Positions 24,726-36,700 of a stretch of 64,000 nt of DNA are shown here, piece after piece (within the stretch, counting starts at the first letter, position 1; every line of letters starts with the position of its first letter). Source of the stretch: Tragulus kanchil (Eukaryota > Chordata > Mammalia > Artiodactyla > Tragulidae); the NCBI GenBank assembly GCA_022376925.1, contig JAIOJX010000025.1:94329608-94393607 (forward strand), written 5' to 3'. A program made the translations under genes and the position numbers. The notes beneath the pieces were generated by a model that ran no database searches, was not told the origin of the DNA, and was given only the letters and a program-made list of their open reading frames with translations.

Positions 24726-26883
24726 ACCATAGTTTAAAGAAAAATACTTTCATTTTTACTTTCATTTAATCATGATTCTAGTAAAACCACCATATTTTTC
24801 ATAGGCAATCCTTTTTTTGTGTGGACTGAAGAGTCAAATGAAGTTAGAGTTGATCAAATTCTCGAATCTCCTCAACCATGGAAAACATAGCTTCCTACAA
24901 GTCAGAGTGAAGAACTCTAGACTTAGTTCCCATCTTCCTCATCTAAATACAGAGAAAGACTTCTTTTAAGGTTCATTTTCTTTTACACCACTGACTATTT
25001 GATCGATACAATCTGAAGATTCATAAGAAACACACACAGAGTAAAATATCTATTGATTATTATTTGGGGAATCACTTCAGTTGTTTTCTAAGACCCCATA
25101 AAGCACCAGTCTAAACATGGATAATATAAAAGCCATGTATGATCACACATTTCAGGCCTATATCCTTGGTGCTTTAATTTTTTTTATCCTTTTCTTGGAT
25201 TGTGGGTTTTTAAAATCATCTTAATGCCATGAAAAGTTCCATTCATAATTTTCACTTAATAAATTGGAAGAGCATAGGACCTGAGGGCTAGTAGACTTTT
25301 GAAAGAAAAAAATTCTTCTTGATATTAGGTAAAAAAAAAAAAAAAAAACACCTTTCAGTCACAAGAACTGGCTAAGAAGAGGGAACCTACTTACTAGGCC
25401 TCACTGGGATCAACCTGGAAAGATTTTTCCTACCAACTAACCTCACTCCTCAAGTCATAAAAGATATACACCAGGTACTTACAGTGCTTAATTAAGATCA
25501 ATCTAGAGCAGGATTCTCAGCCTTGGCACTATTGACCTTTAGGGTAAGATAATTCTTTGCTGTGAGGAGCTGTCTTGTGCATAAGATGTAAGATGTTTAA
25601 CAGCATTGCTGACCTCTACCCAGTCACACCACCCCAGTTGTAACAATCAAAGAGGTCTCCACAACATTGCCGAGTGTCCTCTGGAGGCCCCAAGTCATCC
25701 CAGTTTGAGAGTCACTGTTCCAAATTCTTGCTACTGAGACTGTGATCTGAAACTCAGTAGCATCACCTGGGAAGCAAGTAAAATCAAGGCTAAGAAAATC
25801 AGGAAGAGAATCTTTCAAAAACTTGGAATTGTGACCATAGTTTAAAGAAAAATACTTTCATTTTTACTTTCATTTAATCATGATTCTAGTAAAACCACCA
25901 TATTTTTCATAGGCAATCCTTTTTTTGTGTGGACTGAAGAGTCAAATGAAGTTAGAGTTGATCAAATTCTCGAATCTCCTCAACCATGGAAAACATAGCT
26001 TCCTACAAGTCAGAGTGAAGAACTCTAGACTTAGTTCCCATCTTCCTCATCTAAATACAGAGAAAGACTTCTTTTAAGGTTCATTTTCTTTTACACCACT
26101 GACTATTTGATCGATACAATCTGAAGATTCATAAGAAACACACACAGAGTAAAATATCTATTGATTATTATTTGGGGAATCACTTCAGTTGTTTTCTAAG
26201 ACCCCATAAAGCACCAGTCTAAACATGGATAATATAAAAGCCATGTATGATCACACATTTCAGGCCTATATCCTTGGTGCTTTAATTTTTTTTATCCTTT
26301 TCTTGGATTGTGGGTTTTTAAAATCATCTTAATGCCATGAAAAGTTCCATTCATAATTTTCACTTAATAAATTGGAAGAGCATAGGACCTGAGGGCTAGT
26401 AGACTTTTGAAAGAAAAAAATTCTTCTTGATATTAGGTAAAAAAAAAAAAAAAAACACCTTTCAGTCACAAGAACTGGCTAAGAAGAGGGAACCTACTTA
26501 CTAGGCCTCACTGGGATCAACCTGGAAAGATTTTTCCTACCAACTAACCTCACTCCTCAAGTCATAAAAGATATACACCAGGTACTTACAGTGCTTAATT
26601 AAGATCAATCTAGAGCAGGATTCTCAGCCTTGGCACTATTGACCTTTAGGGTAAGATAATTCTTTGCTGTGAGGAGCTGTCTTGTGCATAAGATGTAAGA
26701 TGTTTAACAGCATTGCTGACCTCTACCCAGTCACACCACCCCAGTTGTAACAATCAAAGAGGTCTCCACAACATTGCCGAGTGTCCTCTGGAGGCCCCAA
26801 GTCATCCCAGTTTGAGAGTCACTGTTCCAAATTCTTGCTACTGAGACTGTGATCTGAAACTCAGTAGCATCACCTGGGAAGCT
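24680..26883. repeat. Tandem duplication D9 (24680-25775 / 25788-26883)
   Basis: Offset 1108. The only clear difference is a poly-A length near 25331/26439. It begins inside the last 46 bp of D8. Confidence 0.97.
25505..25722 (+). mobile_element. MER20-like hAT fossil
   Basis: Inner text such as GCACTATTGACCTTTAGGG and a GAGAGTCACTG end match the MER20 layout. Copies at 26613-26830 and 27741-27932 come from D9/D10. A 37-bp MER20-like end is also at 1061-1097. Confidence 0.7.
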
Positions 26884-27004
26884 TTAAGAAATGAGGATTT
26901 CAAACCGCCTATTCAATATGATCTTAGTCATACGGAATCAGAATTTGCATTTTAACAAGATTCCCAGGTGACTCATACGCACACTCAAGTTTGAAAAGCA
27001 CTGT
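26836..27004 (+). mobile_element. MER5A-like hAT fossil
   Basis: CAGTAGCATCACCTGGGAAG through CAAGTTTGAAAAGCACTG is typical of MER5A-type non-autonomous hAT elements. Duplicate at 27938-28107; only a stub remains at 25740-25775. Confidence 0.65.
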
Positions 27005-27187
27005 CAGATTATATGGATCATATTTATCCAGCAGCAGGAAGGAAGTGGGGAAGAAAGGAGAGGGAGGAGGGGGAGGGGATAGAAGAGATAAAAAGCTGAG
27101 AAACTTGGTTAAATTTGAAAACACTATAGACTTTAAAATCAAAGTAGTCTGTGTGATACCATAAAGGTGTAAACATGCCATGATGTG

Positions 27188-27405
27188 TGTGAGTGTGCTC
27201 AGTAGCTCAGTGGTGTTTGACTCTTTGCTACCACATGGACTGTGGCCTGCTGGGCCCCATTGTCCATGGAATTTAGGTAAGAATACTGGAGTGGGTTGCC
27301 ATCTCCTCTCCAAGGGATCTTCCTGACCCAGGGATCAAACCCACATCTCCTACATCTCCTGCATTGGTAGGCAGGTTCTTTACCCCTGAGCCACCTGGGA
27401 AGCCC
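27188..27405 (-). mobile_element. Bov-tA SINE
   Basis: A nearly complete - strand copy ending in CCACCTGGGAAGCCC. Repeated at 28291-28508 (D10). Confidence 0.9.
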
Positions 27406-28634
27406 ATATGCTATTATACATTTGTCCAAATCCACAGACCGTACAACACCAAGAGTGAACCCTAAGGTGAACTATGGACTTTGGGCAATTATGATGTGTT
27501 AGTGAATCTTTTGAAAGATAATAAATGATAGCGTGAAACTCACTCTGTTGTGTCCAACTCTTTGCAACCCTTGGATGAGCCATGGGATTCTCCAGGCAAG
27601 AACACTAGAGTGGGTAGCCTATCCCTTCTCAGGGGATCTTTCCAACCTAGGGATTGAACCGGGCCTCCTGCATTGCAGGGGCAGCTCCCTGCATGGTTTT
27701 TTTTTCGTGGTTTTTGACAAAGTGCCAATGAGAAAGAAAAATTGACCTTTAGGGTAAGATAATTCTTTGCTGTGAGGAGCTGTCTTGTGCATAAGATGTA
27801 AGATGTTTAACAGCATTGCTGACCTCTACCCAGTCACACCACCCCAGTTGTAACAATCAAAGAGGTCTCCACAACATTGCCGAGTGTCCTCTGGAGGCCC
27901 CAAGTCATCCCAGTTTGAGAGTCACTGTTCCAAATTCTTGCTACTGAGACTGTGATCTGAAACTCAGTAGCATCACCTGGGAAGCTTTAAGAAATGAGGA
28001 TTTCAAACCGCCTATTCAATATGATCTTAGTCATACGGAATCAGAATTTGCATTTTAACAAGATTCCCAGGTGACTCATACGCACACTCAAGTTTGAAAA
28101 GCACTGTCAGATTATATGGATCATATTTATCCAGCAGCAGGAAGGAAGTGGGGAAGAAAGGAGAGGGAGGAGGGGGAGGGGATAGAAGAGATAAAAAGCT
28201 GAGAAACTTGGTTAAATTTGAAAACACTATAGACTTTAAAATCAAAGTAGTCTGTGTGATACCATAAAGGTGTAAACATGCCATGATGTGTGTGAGTGTG
28301 CTCAGTAGCTCAGTGGTGTTTGACTCTTTGCTACCACATGGACTGTGGCCTGCTGGGCCCCATTGTCCATGGAATTTAGGTAAGAATACTGGAGTGGGTT
28401 GCCATCTCCTCTCCAAGGGATCTTCCTGACCCAGGGATCAAACCCACATCTCCTACATCTCCTGCATTGGTAGGCAGGTTCTTTACCCCTGAGCCACCTG
28501 GGAAGCCCATATGCTATTATACATTTGTCCAAATCCACAGACCGTACAACACCAAGAGTGAACCCTAAGGTGAACTATGGACTTTGGGCAATTATGATGT
28601 GTTAGTGAATCTTTTGAAAGATAATAAATGATAG

Positions 28635-28818
28635 CGTGAAACTCACTCTGTTGTGTCCAACTCTTTGCAACCCTTGGATGAGCCATGGGATTCTCCAGGC
28701 AAGAACACTAGAGTGGGTAGCCTATCCCTTCTCTGGGGATCTTTCCAACCTAGGGATTGAACCGGGGCCTCCTGCATTGCAGGCAGATTCTTTACCAGCT
28801 GAGCTACAAGGGACACCC
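28635..28818 (-). mobile_element. Bov-tA SINE
   Basis: A - strand copy. The version at 27532-27694 is the D10 duplicate and lacks about 40 bp of the head. Confidence 0.88.
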
Positions 28819-28884
28819 AATAAAGCATAAATGGTTTTTCTTTTCGTGGTATTTTTGACAAAGTTGCCAATGAGAAAGAAAAGG

Positions 28885-29400
28885 AGAAACTTGTAACGCT
28901 GGAATTTTAAAGGAGAAAAATTACAAAACAAGGAATTTAGGACTATATTCAGTTAAGCACAGTTTTAAATGACTGAGGCCTAAATTAGAACAGCGACTAT
29001 GAAGATCAAAGTGAGTGCATGCCAGAGAATTCATGAAGAACAAACTGTAGGAACCAGCTACCAGCTGGGTGTGAAAGAAGTAACAACAGACTTTTGGTAC
29101 ACAGTCTCTCACGTGGTCACTTTCCAAGCTGGGTCGCATGATCCAGAAAAAAGTCTTGGGAAATGGCAGGGGTCTTACTGTAAGTTGCCACCAACTTGCT
29201 GAGGCCTCAGGTGACATCAGTCTTGTCTCTTCTTAGTCCTCTAATTTTTACCTATAAAATCAGAATTTTTCATGTATAGTGTATTCCCCCACCCCAATGC
29301 TCTATTTTTCCTAACTAAGCCAACTCTTGTCAAGAGGATGCTTGTTTTCATGAATGCTTCCTAGTCCTCATACTCCACACTCTTTGATAGTTCAGATCAG
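28885..29400. other. No gene seen
   Basis: Unique-looking intergenic DNA between duplication D10 and an old DNA transposon. Confidence 0.45.
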
Positions 29401-29404
29401 GAGT

Positions 29405-29625
29405 AAGCAAATCTTTTCTATAAAGGACCATCTAGTCATGATTTTAGGTGTTGTGGCTGATTCTTTTCCTGTTGCAACTGTGACCTTGAAGACTGAAAGC
29501 AGCCACAAGCCATATGTAAACAAATGGTACTGCCTGTGTTCAAAGAAAACTTTATTGATGAAAACAGTGGTAGACTGGATTTGGCCTTCAAGTCATAGTT
29601 TTCAAACTCGGACCTGTTCTTTCCA
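29405..29625. mobile_element. Old DNA-transposon-like repeat
   Basis: TAAAGGACCATCTAGTC, GTAAACAAATGGTACTG and GTAGACTGGATTTGGCC follow a common mammalian DNA-transposon layout. The family is not resolved. Confidence 0.45.
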
Positions 29626-30237
29626 CCTTGAATGCATCTCCCTGATAAAAATTTTAACTACTCTATATGGAGCAAAACATGTCAGGTAGTATTCTAAGTA
29701 ATTTACATATATTATTATGTTATATTCTTACATCCACACTCTGTCATAGTTTATCACTCAGCATTCAAGATTGGAAAATAAATTATTCTAGGTATTTCCA
29801 ATATAAAGGAATTTAACATAGTGAAGGAAATGCTTATAAATTCATTTGAAGAGCAGGAAGAGCAGAAATAGGGCACTTGCTCTGGAGTTTTGGTCTTAAG
29901 GTCATATCCTCACAGCTGTGATCCAGAGGGCAGAAAATTGCCGCTACAAACCACTATTAGTGCTGCCACGCTGCCTCATATTTGAGATCTGTTCACAGGG
30001 CAACATGGATTCAACCCAGGCAAACCTTGTGTCTGTCAGAGCCTGCCTGCCAGTGCCCTCTGCTGCAGGCAACTTGCTTCTATCTGCCCTTCAAACCTCA
30101 CCATGTGTGCAGAACTTACTGCACATCTGCAACCATAGATGCAAGAGTCTGGAAAATGCATTTCTATGTATTTATTTTTATTTTTTGGAAAATACACTTT
30201 TAGCTTTCCAACTTATCCAACTAGTTGTACTGTACTG

Positions 30238-30322
30238 TGTTTAGTTACTCAGTCATGTCCAACTCTTTTCAACCCCATGCACTGTAGCCTGTCAAGCGCC
30301 TCTGTCCATGGGGGCTCCCAAC
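30238..30322 (-). mobile_element. Bov-A fragment
   Basis: A short - strand 3' piece (CAGTCATGTCCAACTC). Repeated at 31363-31447 (D11). Confidence 0.75.
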
Positions 30323-30825
30323 TAGAAGGAGGGTGACATAGAGGTAGAGAGGGCCCAAGTACCCAGGACAGATGGGTACTACCACTATTCCTATTTAAAG
30401 CCAAACTGGAAAGAACTTCTTGCCATTTTTTCCTGATTTCCCTTATTCTAAATAGATAAATTGTTATGCGGAATTGCTTATCTTGTTACTTCCTCTTTGA
30501 TACACTTGTCATTTTAATGACCTCTTATTTTTTCCTCTTATTTTTTAAGTATCTCAAAACATGTATACATAGAATATTTTAAGTAACAAAATAGTGCTGA
30601 TGAGTCTCTTTAATAAATACTACTCCACTTTTCATACATTCATATCCTACTTATGTTGAACTTTTAAGCTGATGATCAAACCTGAACATTTTTGTAATCA
30701 GTTTTTTGAAATCTGATGCTTACATATAGAAGCTGTTTAAAATGTATATTAACATGTAGCCCTTAAATATCTACTCAAATCCATATTATTCATTCTCCTC
30801 TAAGTTGCTATATAGTCTTGATGGT

Positions 30826-31042
30826 TTGTTGTTGTTGTTTGTTGTTGTTTAGTTGTAAGTCTTGTTCGACTCTTTTGTGACCCCATGAACGCCATCCTCC
30901 TTTGTCCATGGGGTTTCCTAGGCAAGAATACTAGAGTGGGTGGCCATGCCCTCCTTCAGGCGATCCTCCAACCTAGGGATCAAACTTGCATCTGCTGCAT
31001 TGGCAGGTGGATTCTTTACCACTAAGCCACCATGGAAGCTCA
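30826..31042 (-). mobile_element. Bov-tA SINE
   Basis: (GTT)n tail, CTTGTTCGACTC and GCAAGAATACTAGAG core, ending CCATGGAAGCTC. Repeated at 31951-32167 (D11). Confidence 0.88.
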
Positions 31043-32593
31043 TCAATGTCCATCTCAACTAGTAACCATCTACAGCTGCCACGCTGCCTCATATTTGAGT
31101 CTGTTCACGGGCATCATATTTAACCACAGGCAAATTCAACCCAGGCAAACCTTGTGTCTGTCAGAGCCTGCCTGCCAGTGCCCTCTGCTGCAGGCAACTT
31201 GCTTCTATCTGCCCTTCAAACCTCACCATGTGTGCAGAACTTACTGCACATCTGCAACCATAGATGCAAGAGTCTGGAAAATGCATTTCTATGTATTTAT
31301 TTTTATTTTTTGGAAAATACACTTTTAGCTTTCCAACTTATCCAACTAGTTGTACTGTACTGTGTTTAGTTACTCAGTCATGTCCAACTCTTTTCAACCC
31401 CATGCACTGTAGCCTGTCAAGCGCCTCTGTCCATGGGGGCTCCCAACTAGAAGGAGGGTGACATAGAGGTAGAGAGGGCCCAAGTACCCAGGACAGATGG
31501 GTACTACCACTATTCCTATTTAAAGCCAAACTGGAAAGAACTTCTTGCCATTTTTTCCTGATTTCCCTTATTCTAAATAGATAAATTGTTATGGAATTGC
31601 TTATCTTGTTACTTCCTCTTTGATACACTTGTCATTTTAATGACCTCTTATTTTTTCCTCTTATTTTTTAAGTATCTCAAAACATGTATACATAGAATAT
31701 TTTAAGTAACAAAATAGTGCTGATGAGTCTCTTTAATAAATACTACTCCACTTTTCATACATTCATATCCTACTTATGTTGAACTTTTAAGCTGATGATC
31801 AAACCTGAACATTTTTGTAATCAGTTTTTTGAAATCTGATGCTTACATATAGAAGCTGTTTAAAATGTATATTAACATGTAGCCCTTAAATATCTACTCA
31901 AATCCATATTATTCATTCTCCTCTAAGTTGCTATATAGTCTTGATGGTTTGTTGTTGTTGTTTGTTGTTGTTTAGTTGTAAGTCTTGTTCGACTCTTTTG
32001 TGACCCCATGAACGCCATCCTCCTTTGTCCATGGGGTTTCCTAGGCAAGAATACTAGAGTGGGTGGCCATGCCCTCCTTCAGGCGATCCTCCAACCTAGG
32101 GATCAAACTTGCATCTGCTGCATTGGCAGGTGGATTCTTTACCACTAAGCCACCATGGAAGCTCATCAATGTCCATCTCAACTAGTAACCATCTACAGCC
32201 TAACTGCAAAATTAAAATTTGTTTTCCTGGATTAAGAGAGACTATAAAGAGGGCTAAAATGTGTGTCTCCTGAGACCTAAGTATGTAATCTGATAGTCAA
32301 CATGACCCATACTTTACTGATACTCCCCCAGCCCTTCCACTAGGCACAGGTATTGCTCCCTCCTTTGTGTACCGGATGTACAATATAAATTCAACAAATG
32401 TTGAATAAATACATAAAAATGCATCATATATAAACCAGGATTTTTGGTTAACTTTATCCTACACTGTTTACTCCACTTAAGATTATGATTCTTACAACCA
32501 CTGAGTATTAAACAGGGAAATACATACTCATAGAAGATCATCAAAAAAAAAAGATTATGAATTTCTTAAGTTCATAATTTGGATCGTATCTCT

Positions 32594-33044
32594 CAGGTTT
32601 TTTTTTTAAATTTTTCCCTGTTTGTACTGATTATTTACTTACATATTTATTTTCATCCATCTTTATTCTTTTTTAAAAATTTTTGCCACTTCCATTGGTT
32701 TTTTATTTATTTATTTTCATCCATCTTTATTCTTTGACCTGTACGGGCCTCTCATTGCAGTGGCCTTATATACTTTTTTTATTTTGGCCACTTCTACAGG
32801 TCTTTCATTTTATTTATTTTCATCCATTTTTGTTCCTTGGCCTGCGTGGGCCTCCCATCGCAGTGGCCTCTCTTGTCGCAGAGCACCGACTCTGGGCGCA
32901 TGCGCTCCAGAGCTCCGGCTCAGTAACTGGACACATTGATCCAGCCACTCCGTGGCACGTGGGATCCTCCCAGGCCAGGGATCGAACCGGTGCCCTTTGC
33001 ACTGCAAGGCAGTGTCCTTACCCACTGGACCGCCAGGAAAGCCC
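32594..33044 (-). mobile_element. tRNA-Glu SINE cluster with nested partial tails
   Basis: A complete - strand copy (about 32770-33044) is preceded by two partial 3' ends (about 32640-32670 and 32683-32765), each containing TTTTCATCCATCTTTATTC. This suggests SINE-into-SINE-tail insertions or tail rearrangement. Confidence 0.8.
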
Positions 33045-33221
33045 TCTCTCACATTTTTATTCCTCTGCTTTTTACTTATCATAATATTCTCAATACAGAA
33101 AGTACTTACTAATACTCACTGACTCATTGATTTCAAAATCAATGGTTTTGAAATTAACACAACATATATCAATGATTAACCTCAAATATTAACTGGTAAT
33201 ATTTATATTTTAAGACTACTT

Positions 33222-33341
33222 TTTAAAAATATTTATTTATTTGGTTCCACTGGGCCCCAGTTTCAATACATGGGATTTAGTTCCCTGACCCTTGCACTGG
33301 GAGCATGCAGTCTCAGCCACTGGATTGTCAGGAAGTCCCTT
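33222..33341 (-). mobile_element. Truncated CHR-type SINE
   Basis: A - strand head and short body only, ending in the AGTCCCT start motif. Diverged. Confidence 0.7.
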
Positions 33342-33581
33342 AAAACTACTTTTATTAAAGAAACAATTTAAAAGAGAGAAACAAACAATTCAGTAATAAT
33401 CCAACCATCTAGAGACAACCAATATTTGATTTTTGTTCTTTTTTTCTTATCCGTAATTTCCTGGTTAAAAAATAATTGTGCTCATGAAAAAAAAATAGTA
33501 TTCTACTTTTCTCACTATAAATTTAACAATCATTTTGGTATTATTGTGATGAGTTTTTATTTTTTAAAACTGCATAATATG

Positions 33582-33913
33582 GGGCTTCCCCTGGTGGTCC
33601 AGTGGGTAGGGACACCGCCTTGCAGTGCAAGGGGCACCGGTTTGAGCCCTGGCCTGGGAAGATCCCACGTGCCACGGAGCGGCTGGACTGATGTGTCCAA
33701 TCACCGAGCCGGAGCTCTGGAGCGCATGCGCCCAGAGCCGGTGCTCTGCAACTACAGACGCCACCGCAATGGGAGGCCCACAGGAGCCAAAGAACAAAGA
33801 CGAATGAAAATAGAGAAATGAAAGACCAATGGAAGTGGCCCGCCCACTCCCCTCCCTCCCCAACCCGACCCCCGCCCAAAGTAAATAAATGAATAAATCT
33901 TAAAAAAAAAAAG
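33582..33913 (+). mobile_element. tRNA-Glu SINE, palindrome-body family (full length)
   Basis: A full-length young copy with a perfect 15-bp target duplication AAACTGCATAATATG (33567-33581 and 33914-33928). Confidence 0.95.
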
Positions 33914-33982
33914 AAACTGCATAATATGTATGCAGAGGATAGCTCCAGCCTTTAAGGCCATGTGATGTTACCTTTTTGTGTC

Positions 33983-34400
33983 ATCTTGACTGGGCCAAGG
34001 GCTGCCCAGGTTAAATATTATTTCTGGGTAGGTCTGTGAAGTAAAGATGAGCATTTGAATTTAGTGGACTCAGTAAAACAGATGGATCACCACAGTGTGG
34101 ATGGGCATCATCCAATCCATTGAAGGTCTGAACAGAACAGAAAGGAGAAGGAGGAATCATCACCTTTTGCTTCCTATCTGGCTGCTTAAATTCATACATC
34201 TGTCTTCTTTTGCCCTTGGACTGGGATTTATACCATCCACTCCTCTGGCCTTCAGGAATTCATACTGGACTTCACTGCTGGCTTTCCTTGGTCTCTCACC
34301 TTCCATAATCATGTAAGCCAGTTCCTCATAATAAACCTTTCCTGTACACACACACACACAGAGAATTAATTGTTGCTTCTCTGGAGAACTCTGACAGTAT
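33983..34400. repeat. Ancient mammalian dispersed repeat ending in (CA)n
   Basis: CTTGACTGGGCCAAGGGCTG through CTCATAATAAACCTT, then a (CA)n and CTCTGGAGAACTCTGAC. Class not resolved. Repeated at 35064-35481 (D12). Confidence 0.5.
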
Positions 34401-34796
34401 CTGCCATACAGTGGGCACTCAATAAATTAGTACATGAATGGTAAATACTAATTACACTTCTAAAATATTTACAATTTTTATAAGTGAGAAATGGAAACTA
34501 CTTCGATGTTCGAAATATGTATTACTTCACTATTGAGAATAAATAATTATGTGTTTATTTATCAATTATATTTTCTCATTTGTGATTTTTTTTCATACTT
34601 TCTGTGTATTTATCTGTTGGACCCTTGATTTTAATGAACTCATTACGACTGTAACTTACTAATAACATTTTTGTACCTTTTGTTCCTAAAAGAGATGTCC
34701 TTAAATTAAGGAAACTAGCAAAACAAAAGCAAATCTTTGTAATCCAAGAACGAAAAGTACAAGCAAGAATAAATGTTAGTTCTAATACTGGATGAT

Positions 34797-34808
34797 GCCA
34801 TCTAGTGG
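34797..34808 (-). promoter_or_regulatory. CTCF-like motif
   Basis: The 12-mer GCCATCTAGTGG matches the reverse complement of the CTCF core CCASYAGRKGGC at every position. It sits in otherwise unremarkable intergenic DNA about 4 kb left of the PYURF promoter, and its duplicate is at 35878-35889. Match only; occupancy is unknown. Confidence 0.45.
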
Positions 34809-35877
34809 CAAAGTGATTTTAACCTCTCTTTCTAAATCAGAGATTCCCAAATTTCAATGTCCCAAATTTGGCATTTATGGGACTTTAGTAGAATATATAT
34901 GCTAGCCTTTCCTCTGCCTGAAGCTTTCTAACTCAATGTATATGATAACCTAAGAGTTGTGTTTCAGTATTATCCATATTAGAAAATATAAATTCAGATT
35001 GCCAGTGGTACACCATACTTGTCTTTTCCATCAGAATTTTCTCCAGCTACACCACAATAAGGGATCTTGACTGGGCCAAGGGCTGCCCAGGTTAAATATT
35101 ATTTCTGGGTAGGTCTGTGAAGTAAAGATGAGCATTTGAATTTAGTGGACTCAGTAAAACAGATGGATCACCACAGTGTGGATGGGCATCATCCAATCCA
35201 TTGAAGGTCTGAACAGAACAGAAAGGAGAAGGAGGAATCATCACCTTTTGCTTCCTATCTGGCTGCTTAAATTCATACATCTGTCTTCTTTTGCCCTTGG
35301 ACTGGGATTTATACCATCCACTCCTCTGGCCTTCAGGAATTCATACTGGACTTCACTGCTGGCTTTCCTTGGTCTCTCACCTTCCATAATCATGTAAGCC
35401 AGTTCCTCATAATAAACCTTTCCTGTACACACACACACACAGAGAATTAATTGTTGCTTCTCTGGAGAACTCTGACAGTATCTGCCATACAGTGGGCACT
35501 CAATAAATTAGTACATGAATGGTAAATACTAATTACACTTCTAAAATATTTACAATTTTTATAAGTGAGAAATGGAAACTACTTCGATGTTCGAAATATG
35601 TATTACTTCACTATTGAGAATAAATAATTATGTGTTTATTTATCAATTATATTTTCTCATTTGTGATTTTTTTTCATACTTTCTGTGTATTTATCTGTTG
35701 GACCCTTGATTTTAATGAACTCATTACGACTGTAACTTACTAATAACATTTTTGTACCTTTTGTTCCTAAAAGAGATGTCCTTAAATTAAGGAAACTAGC
35801 AAAACAAAAGCAAATCTTTGTAATCCAAGAACGAAAAGTACAAGCAAGAATAAATGTTAGTTCTAATACTGGATGAT

Positions 35878-35889
35878 GCCATCTAGTGG
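35878..35889 (-). promoter_or_regulatory. CTCF-like motif, duplicate copy
   Basis: Same 12-mer as 34797-34808, offset by the 1081-bp tandem duplication. Confidence 0.35.
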
Positions 35890-36185
35890 CAAAGTGATTT
35901 TAACCTCTCTTTCTAAATCAGAGATTCCCAAATTTCAATGTCCCAAATTTGGCATTTATGGGACTTTAGTAGAATATATATGCTAGCCTTTCCTCTGCCT
36001 GAAGCTTTCTAACTCAATGTATATGATAACCTAAGAGTTGTGTTTCAGTATTATCCATATTAGAAAATATAAATTCAGATTGCCAGTGGTACACCATACT
36101 TGTCTTTTCCATCAGAATTTTCTCCAGCTACACCACAATAAGGGATTTTGCTGCTCTGATAACATTCTTTAAATGTGTACTCTGG

Positions 36186-36512
36186 GGCTTCCCTGGTGGC
36201 TCAGTGGTAATCCACATGCCAATGGGTTTGATCCCTGATCACAGAAGAGCCTACATTCCACAGAGCAACTGAGCCTGTGCACCACATCTATTGAGCCTGT
36301 GCTCTAGAGCCTGGGAGATGCAATTACTGAGCCCACATGCCGCAGCTATTGAAGCCTGCATGCCCTAGGGCCCGTGCTCCACAACAAGAGAAGTCACCGT
36401 AATTAGAAGCCTGAGTACCCCAACTAGAGGGTGGCCCTCACTCACCACAACTACAGAAAAGCCCACAAAGCAATGAAGAACCAGCACAGCCAAAAATAAA
36501 TATTTTAAAAAT
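36186..36512 (+). mobile_element. CHR-type SINE
   Basis: A near full-length copy with GGGCTTCCCTGGTGGCTCAG head, repeated GAGCCTG/ACTACTG units and a CCAAAAATAAATA tail. Confidence 0.88.
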
Positions 36513-36514
36513 GT

Positions 36515-36700
36515 ATACTCTGTGCTAGCTCCTATGCGAACTGCTTTACCTTGTAATAATATTATTTGATTTAATCCACTTAACAACTCTAATAAGGTCA
36601 GTAGATTTATTATACTATTTTACAAAGGGTAAGATTGAGGCAGAGAGTTTTCCAAGGTCACACAGCCAACCTGGTACCTGAGTCCAGAACTCTGTGATGG
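36515..36700 (+). repeat. MIR SINE
   Basis: TTTTACAAAGGGTAAGATTG, GGTCACACAGCCAACC and GAGTCCAGAACTCTG are the MIR core and end. Confidence 0.75.

Larger units (their letters stand above)
26638..28882. repeat. Tandem duplication D10 (26638-27740 / 27741-28882)
   Basis: Offset 1103. The left copy has lost about 40 bp of a Bov-tA near 27680 (compare 28784-28830). Its first 245 bp are also the end of D9, so the MER20-like segment appears three times. Confidence 0.95.
29962..32200. repeat. Tandem duplication D11 (29962-31074 / 31075-32200)
   Basis: Abutting copies. The offset starts at 1113 and rises to about 1125 after a small scrambled stretch at 31100-31140, suggesting error at the join. Confidence 0.95.
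33983..36145. repeat. Tandem duplication D12 (33983-35063 / 35064-36145)
   Basis: Exactly abutting copies with a constant offset of 1081. I saw no differences. It contains an old LTR-like repeat and the CTCF-like motif. Confidence 0.97.
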
